Position numbers and translations under genes: made by a program. The notes under the pieces are model-generated. The model saw only the letters and a program-made list of their open reading frames with translations, made no database searches and was not told the DNA's origin. DNA of 64,000 nucleotides from MGBC114079 sp964531385 (GTDB lineage Bacteria; Bacillota; Clostridia; Lachnospirales; CAG-274), in the NCBI GenBank assembly GCA_964531385.1, contig CAZHGC010000004.1, positions 62,001 through 126,000 of the forward strand. The letters run 5' to 3'. Positions within the stretch are counted from its first letter, which is position 1. The number at the start of each line of letters is the position of its first letter. Positions 60,464 to 64,000 of the stretch are shown here, in pieces.

Positions 60464-61375
60464 ATGATTGATGTTGCTTTGCTTGGAACGGGGGGAATGA
60501 TGCCTCTGCCAAACAGATTTCTTACTTCTCTTTTATGCAGATATAAGGGCAGACTTGTTCTTATCGATTGCGGAGAGGGAACGCAGGTTACTTTAAAAAT
60601 GCTTGGTTGGGGATTTAAAAACATAGATGTTATTTGTTTTACTCATTATCACGCAGACCATATTTCCGGACTTCCGGGAATGCTTCTTACAATTGGAAAC
60701 TCGGGAAGAACAGAAGATTTGACACTTATTGGCCCGAAAGGACTTTTTAAAGTTTATTCCGGTCTTATGACAATTGCACCGGAACTTCCTTTTGATGTTA
60801 AGCTTATTGAAATTGAAAATGATTTTGAAAAGCTTATTGAAATTGAGGATTTATCTGTTTCAGCTGTTTCGGCAGAGCATATGATTAATTGTTTTGCATA
60901 TTCAATCAATATTAGACGAAAAGGAAAATTTAATGTTGAAAAAGCGGAGGCCATTGGACTTCCGAGAGAGTTTTGGTCGGTTTTGCAAAAAGAAAAAGAG
61001 GTTTTTTTTGACGGGAAAGTTTTTACTTCCGATATGGTTTTGGGAAGCGACCGAAAAGGTATTAAATTGTGTTATTGTACGGATTCGAGACCTTTTTCAA
61101 ATCTTGTTGAATTTGCAAAAAATTCGGATTTACTTATTTGCGAGGGCATGTATGGCGAGGACGAAAAGCTTGACAAAGCAATTGAGCACAAACATATGCT
61201 TTTTTCGGAGGCGGCGAAAATTGCAAAAGAAGCAAAGGTTGGAGAACTTTGGCTTACACATTTTAGCCCAGCTTTGACAGAACCGGAAAGTTTTTCTGAA
61301 TTTGTTAATTCCATTTTTCCGAATACGGTTATTGGATATGACCGCATAAATAAAACACTTTTATTTGGAGAGTAG
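60464..61375 (+). CDS. rnz: Ribonuclease Z
   Basis: A 303-residue metallo-beta-lactamase-fold endonuclease that trims tRNA 3' ends. DVALLGTGGMMPLPNR starts the fold. The metal motif is THYHADHISGLPGML, and the late LLICEGMYGEDE and LWLTHFSPAL give the remaining ligands; the length matches short-form RNase Z. ATG 60464 lies nine bases after GAAGGA. The sigma factor gene begins within five bases of its stop. Confidence 0.92.
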   Translation: MIDVALLGTGGMMPLPNRFLTSLLCRYKGRLVLIDCGEGTQVTLKMLGWGFKNIDVICFTHYHADHISGLPGMLLTIGNSGRTEDLTLIGPKGLFKVYSGLMTIAPELPFDVKLIEIENDFEKLIEIEDLSVSAVSAEHMINCFAYSINIRRKGKFNVEKAEAIGLPREFWSVLQKEKEVFFDGKVFTSDMVLGSDRKGIKLCYCTDSRPFSNLVEFAKNSDLLICEGMYGEDEKLDKAIEHKHMLFSEAAKIAKEAKVGELWLTHFSPALTEPESFSEFVNSIFPNTVIGYDRINKTLLFGE

Positions 61376-61379
61376 ATTG

Positions 61380-61958
61380 GTGGTTATAATTATGAGAAAG
61401 AAAATCGATTTTAATGAATTGAGCGATGTTGAAATTATTAAAAAATGTATTAACGGCGAGGAAGAATGTTTTGAAGTTTTGATTTCAAGATATAAAAACC
61501 TTGTCTATTCGGTTATTCTTAAAATGGTTAATGACAAAGAAGAAATTAACGACCTTGCTCAGGAAGTTTTTATTAAAATTTATAAAAATCTTGATAAATA
61601 TTCGAGCGAATTTAAGGTTTCAACGTGGGTTATAAGAATAACGACAAATCATATAATCGATTATCGAAGAAAGAAAAAATGCGAGACGGTATCTATTGAA
61701 AACGTTGTTCTTGATGCTTCGATAAATGAGTCGCCTGAAAATGAATATATCAAAAAAGAGGAAAATAAAAATATTAACAAGCTTATTGGCGAACTTCCCG
61801 AAATGTATAAAGTCCCAATTGTTTTATATCATCAAAAAGGGCTTACATATCAGGAAATTGCAGATGTAACAAACCAATCTTTATCTAAAGTTAAAAACAG
61901 GATTTTCAGAGGCAGAAAAATGCTTAAATCTGAATTTTTGAGAGAATATTCCAACTGA
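61380..61958 (+). CDS. ECF-type RNA polymerase sigma factor
   Basis: A 192-residue sigma-70 family protein with regions 2 and 4 only. Region 2 is FEVLISRYKNLVYSVIL to AQEVFIKIYKNLDKY and KVSTWVIRITTNHIIDYRRKKK (about 25-100). Region 4 has LPEMYKVPIVLYHQKGLTYQEIADV with the helix-turn-helix (about 130-180). The start is uncertain: GTG 61380 (nine bases after GGAG), TTG 61377 and ATG 61392 are in frame. The next gene encodes its probable anti-sigma factor. No ECF-style promoter was recognised upstream. Confidence 0.88.
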   Translation: MVIIMRKKIDFNELSDVEIIKKCINGEEECFEVLISRYKNLVYSVILKMVNDKEEINDLAQEVFIKIYKNLDKYSSEFKVSTWVIRITTNHIIDYRRKKKCETVSIENVVLDASINESPENEYIKKEENKNINKLIGELPEMYKVPIVLYHQKGLTYQEIADVTNQSLSKVKNRIFRGRKMLKSEFLREYSN

Positions 61959-61980
61959 GCTTTTTTTGGGAGATGTTATT

Positions 61981-62520
61981 TTGGATTGTGAGAAAAGCAA
62001 CGAATATATGATTAAATATATTGAGGGAACACTGAAAGAAGATGAACTTCTTGAATTTAGCGAGCATCTTGGAATGTGTCAAAATTGCATGGAAGAATTT
62101 GAGACATATTGTAAAATTACGGAGGAATTTGGAGATGCTTTACCTCTTGAAAAAGAAGAAATTTCAGATGAATTTGAATGTGACGTTATGAAAAAAATTT
62201 CCGGCTTTGAATTTAGAACGGAAAAGGTTTTGATTTGTATTATCGGAATTGTTTCTTTAATTGTTGCTTTTATAATGATTAAGGGCATTAACTTAAATCT
62301 TATTGTTGAGGTAAGAGAGTTTACCAAAGAAATTATGGAAAGCTCGGCGGGAGTTATAGAAAAATTGATTTTGTCAATTAATGTTATGTTTAGTGCTTTT
62401 TTTAAAATTGTTAATGAATTTTTATTCTTATTGAAACCATTTAGCCTTATTGTTATTATATCAATTATTTTGGGAACTGTTATTTATAGATTTTTTAAGC
62501 GGGGTGGAAAGGGTGTCTGA
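61981..62520 (+). CDS. Zinc-finger anti-sigma factor, membrane bound
   Basis: A 179-residue protein. The N-terminal HLGMCQNCMEEFE is the HxxxCxxC zinc-binding anti-sigma motif. A cytoplasmic part, then two hydrophobic helices (about 75-100 with VLICIIGIVSLIVAFIMI, and near the end PFSLIVIISIILGTVI), make it an inner-membrane protein. Start TTG 61981 lies eight bases after GGGAG. It follows the sigma gene and should hold that factor at the membrane until a signal releases it; the signal is unknown. It overlaps the start region of tsaD. Confidence 0.8.
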   Translation: MDCEKSNEYMIKYIEGTLKEDELLEFSEHLGMCQNCMEEFETYCKITEEFGDALPLEKEEISDEFECDVMKKISGFEFRTEKVLICIIGIVSLIVAFIMIKGINLNLIVEVREFTKEIMESSAGVIEKLILSINVMFSAFFKIVNEFLFLLKPFSLIVIISIILGTVIYRFFKRGGKGV

Positions 62521-63562
62521 TTTGGAAAACAACGATTTTACGGTTTTGGCGATTGAAAGTTCATGCGATGAAACATCGGCGGCTGTTGTTAGAAACGGAA
62601 GAGAAGTTTTATCGAATGTGATTTCTTCGCAAATTAGCATACATAAAAGATATGGCGGGGTTGTTCCGGAAATTGCATCAAGGAAGCACATTGAAGCTAT
62701 CGATACTGTTGTTTATGAGGCTTTGAACGAAGCGAAGATGGCTCTTTCGGAAGTTTCGGCTGTTGCGGTTACTTATGGGCCCGGGCTTGTTGGTGCTCTT
62801 CTTGTTGGATTATCTTATGCAAAGGCTCTTGCGTTTGCGACGGGAAAACCGCTTATTGGTGTTCATCATATTGAGGGTCATATTTGTGCAAATTATATTG
62901 AAAACGAAAATTGGAAACCGCCGTTTGTTTGTCTTGTTGTTTCGGGAGGTCACACCCATTTGGTTTGCGTTAAAGATTATTGCGAATATGAAATTTTGGG
63001 GAAAACAAGAGACGACGCCGCCGGAGAAGCATATGACAAAGTTGCGAGGGCAATTGGTCTTCCTTATCCCGGAGGACCGGAAATTGACAAGCTTGCAAAA
63101 GAGGGGAACCCTTTTGCAATTGATTTTCCGAGAGTTATGATTGATTCGGATAATCTCGATTTTAGTTTTAGCGGGCTTAAATCGGCTGTTCTTAACTATT
63201 TGAACAAAGAAAAAATGCTTGGAAACGAAGTTGTTGCTGCTGATGTTGCGGCTTCTTTTCAGCAAGCGGTTGTTGATGTTCTTGTTTCGAAAACCATTTC
63301 TGCCTGCAAAAAAGCGGGACTTTGCAAAATTGCTATGGCCGGAGGAGTTTCGGCAAATTCCTTTTTACGCAAAGCTATGAAAGAGGCTTGCGAAAAGGAG
63401 GGGTTTGAGCTTAATGTTGCTAAACCGATTCTTTGTACGGACAACGGGGCGATGATTGGTTCTGCCGCTTATTTTGAGCATTTATCTGGAAGAAAAGATA
63501 AATGGAGTTTGAACGCATATCCTTCCCTTAAACTTGGCGAAAAGCCGTTGGAAATTATTTAA
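62513..63562 (+). CDS. tsaD: tRNA N6-threonylcarbamoyladenosine transferase TsaD
   Basis: A 349-residue ASKHA-fold protein that places threonylcarbamoyl on A37 of ANN-decoding tRNAs with TsaB/TsaC/TsaE. LAIESSCDETSAAVV, RKHIEAIDTVVYEAL, GVHHIEGHI with the metal histidines, VSGGHTHLV and GAMIGSAAYF are the family blocks. Start is GTG 62513, overlapping the anti-sigma stop; a TTG at 62522 with AAAGGG eight bases upstream is an alternative. Confidence 0.95.
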   Translation: MSDLENNDFTVLAIESSCDETSAAVVRNGREVLSNVISSQISIHKRYGGVVPEIASRKHIEAIDTVVYEALNEAKMALSEVSAVAVTYGPGLVGALLVGLSYAKALAFATGKPLIGVHHIEGHICANYIENENWKPPFVCLVVSGGHTHLVCVKDYCEYEILGKTRDDAAGEAYDKVARAIGLPYPGGPEIDKLAKEGNPFAIDFPRVMIDSDNLDFSFSGLKSAVLNYLNKEKMLGNEVVAADVAASFQQAVVDVLVSKTISACKKAGLCKIAMAGGVSANSFLRKAMKEACEKEGFELNVAKPILCTDNGAMIGSAAYFEHLSGRKDKWSLNAYPSLKLGEKPLEII

Positions 63563-63683
63563 CTGTTTTATGATTTTGATTTTTGAACTCTGATTTTAAA
63601 TTTTAAAGAAAAAATTCACAATTTTTTTTGGTAATAATCAAAAATTATGAGCAATTTTTTGTGCTAAAAATGACGAAAATGGG

Positions 63684-63712
63684 TTGACTTTTTTATTTGA
63701 TTTTGATACAAT
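63684..63712 (+). promoter_or_regulatory. Promoter of the T-box transcript
   Basis: TTGACT (63684-63689), 17 bases, TACAAT (63707-63712). The preceding stretch 63563-63683 after tsaD has no gene or clear terminator. Confidence 0.8.
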
Positions 63713-63719
63713 ATTTTTA

Positions 63720-64000
63720 AATTAAATTTTGGCGGATATTTAACTGCTTTTGAATTTAATTTGGTTTTAAATGCAGAGATTGGGACAAAGGTTTGATTTG
63801 TTGAATTTTCAGAGAGTTGCCGGTTGGTGTGAGGCAGTAATTTTATAATCAAATTTATCACCCATGAGCAGTTTCTCTGAAGTTTTAGTAAGAGATAATC
63901 GGAAAGCCCCGTTATAGGCTAAGGTTTTTTTGAACCTATTGAGAATTCATTTGAATTGAATTAGGGTGGTAACACGTGCATATCCTCGTCCCTTACAAGC
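63720..64000 (+). promoter_or_regulatory. T-box leader (tRNA-sensing riboswitch), partial
   Basis: Stem I closes with CAGAGA (63774-63779) and TCTCTG (63874-63879). Inside it, GAGAGTTGCCGGTTGGTGTG (around 63812-63831) is the AG-bulge/distal segment of T-boxes. The T-box sequence AGGGTGGTAACACG is at 63963-63976, and CGTCCCT at 63987-63993 would pair in the antiterminator or terminator. The terminator itself and the gene lie beyond the window. The specifier codon lies in the 3' strand near 63858-63872 but cannot be assigned with confidence by eye. The controlled gene should be an aminoacyl-tRNA synthetase or amino-acid gene. Confidence 0.85.

Noticed and set aside
1..64000. CRISPR arrays, tRNA or rRNA genes, insertion sequences, phage genes, integrase or attachment sites
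   Set aside because: No regular repeat-spacer units, no tRNA T-loop GGTTCGAATCC with a foldable cloverleaf, and no transposase, integrase or phage structural proteins were seen.

Overview
The window is AT-rich DNA with strong AGGAGG-type ribosome binding sites, -35/-10 promoters of the TTGACA/TATAAT kind and many Rho-independent terminators. The gene set (CdaA/CdaR/GlmM, DnaD/DnaI-type helicase loader genes, PrsW, RsfS, ABC-F, a T-box leader, an LplABC-type sugar importer) points to a member of the Bacillota, class Clostridia, most likely an anaerobic, plant-polysaccharide-using gut or environmental relative of the Lachnospirales. No rRNA, tRNA, CRISPR array, insertion sequence or prophage was seen. 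The window is ordinary chromosome, densely coded and mostly on the + strand.

Layout: (1) 1-2369, minus strand: the first codons of an unknown gene, a CobD/HisC-like PLP enzyme and a THUMP-domain rRNA methyltransferase. (2) 2652-6223: a TetR regulator, two overlapping flavodoxin-fold genes, and a six-TM chemoreceptor-like gene broken by a one-base frameshift. (3) 6319-7113: a pnuC vitamin transporter behind a structured leader with competing hairpins and a terminator. (4) 7390-9675: an orphan aconitase-family hydratase. (5) 9963-20744: a pectin/rhamnogalacturonan locus with a solute-binding lipoprotein, two permeases, pectinesterase, acetylesterase-like hydrolase, PL26/YetA-like lyase, GH28 and GH105. 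None of the enzymes has a signal peptide, so imported oligosaccharides are probably degraded in the cytoplasm. (6) 21065-27426: the cdaA-cdaR-glmM-glmS cell-wall precursor/c-di-AMP cluster, then an MTA/SAH nucleosidase. (7) 27533-31312: dnaD-like and dnaI/dnaC-like genes, PrsW protease, NUDIX hydrolase and a small acidic membrane protein. (8) 31631-36868: nadB-nadC-nadA and a bifunctional homocysteine methyltransferase/MTHFR. (9) 36922-39340, minus: rsfS, a fused nadD-yqeK, and an alkyladenine glycosylase. (10) 39694-42673: glgB, rpsU and yqeY.

(11) 42886-48574 is a five-gene polyamine operon that carries both routes to spermidine: SAM decarboxylase plus spermidine synthase, and carboxynorspermidine dehydrogenase plus decarboxylase, with arginine decarboxylase but no agmatinase. 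(12) 48599-51179: a secreted YcdB/SLH protein and a flavodoxin. (13) 51254-52807, minus: an ABC-F ATPase. (14) 53034-57163: prmA, rsmE, a cysteine desulfurase and thiI (ribosome and tRNA modification). (15) 57472-60220: a 2,3-bisphosphoglycerate-independent phosphoglycerate mutase-like gene behind a 240-base leader, then ilvE. (16) 60464-63562: rnz, an ECF-type sigma factor, its zinc-finger anti-sigma factor and tsaD. (17) The window ends inside a T-box leader whose gene lies outside.

NAD metabolism recurs: PnuC uptake, de novo NadBCA and NadD are all present. The best candidates for something new are the pnuC leader, the mixed polyamine operon, the apgM-like leader and the orphan hydratase. 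No clearly undescribed multi-gene system was recognised.
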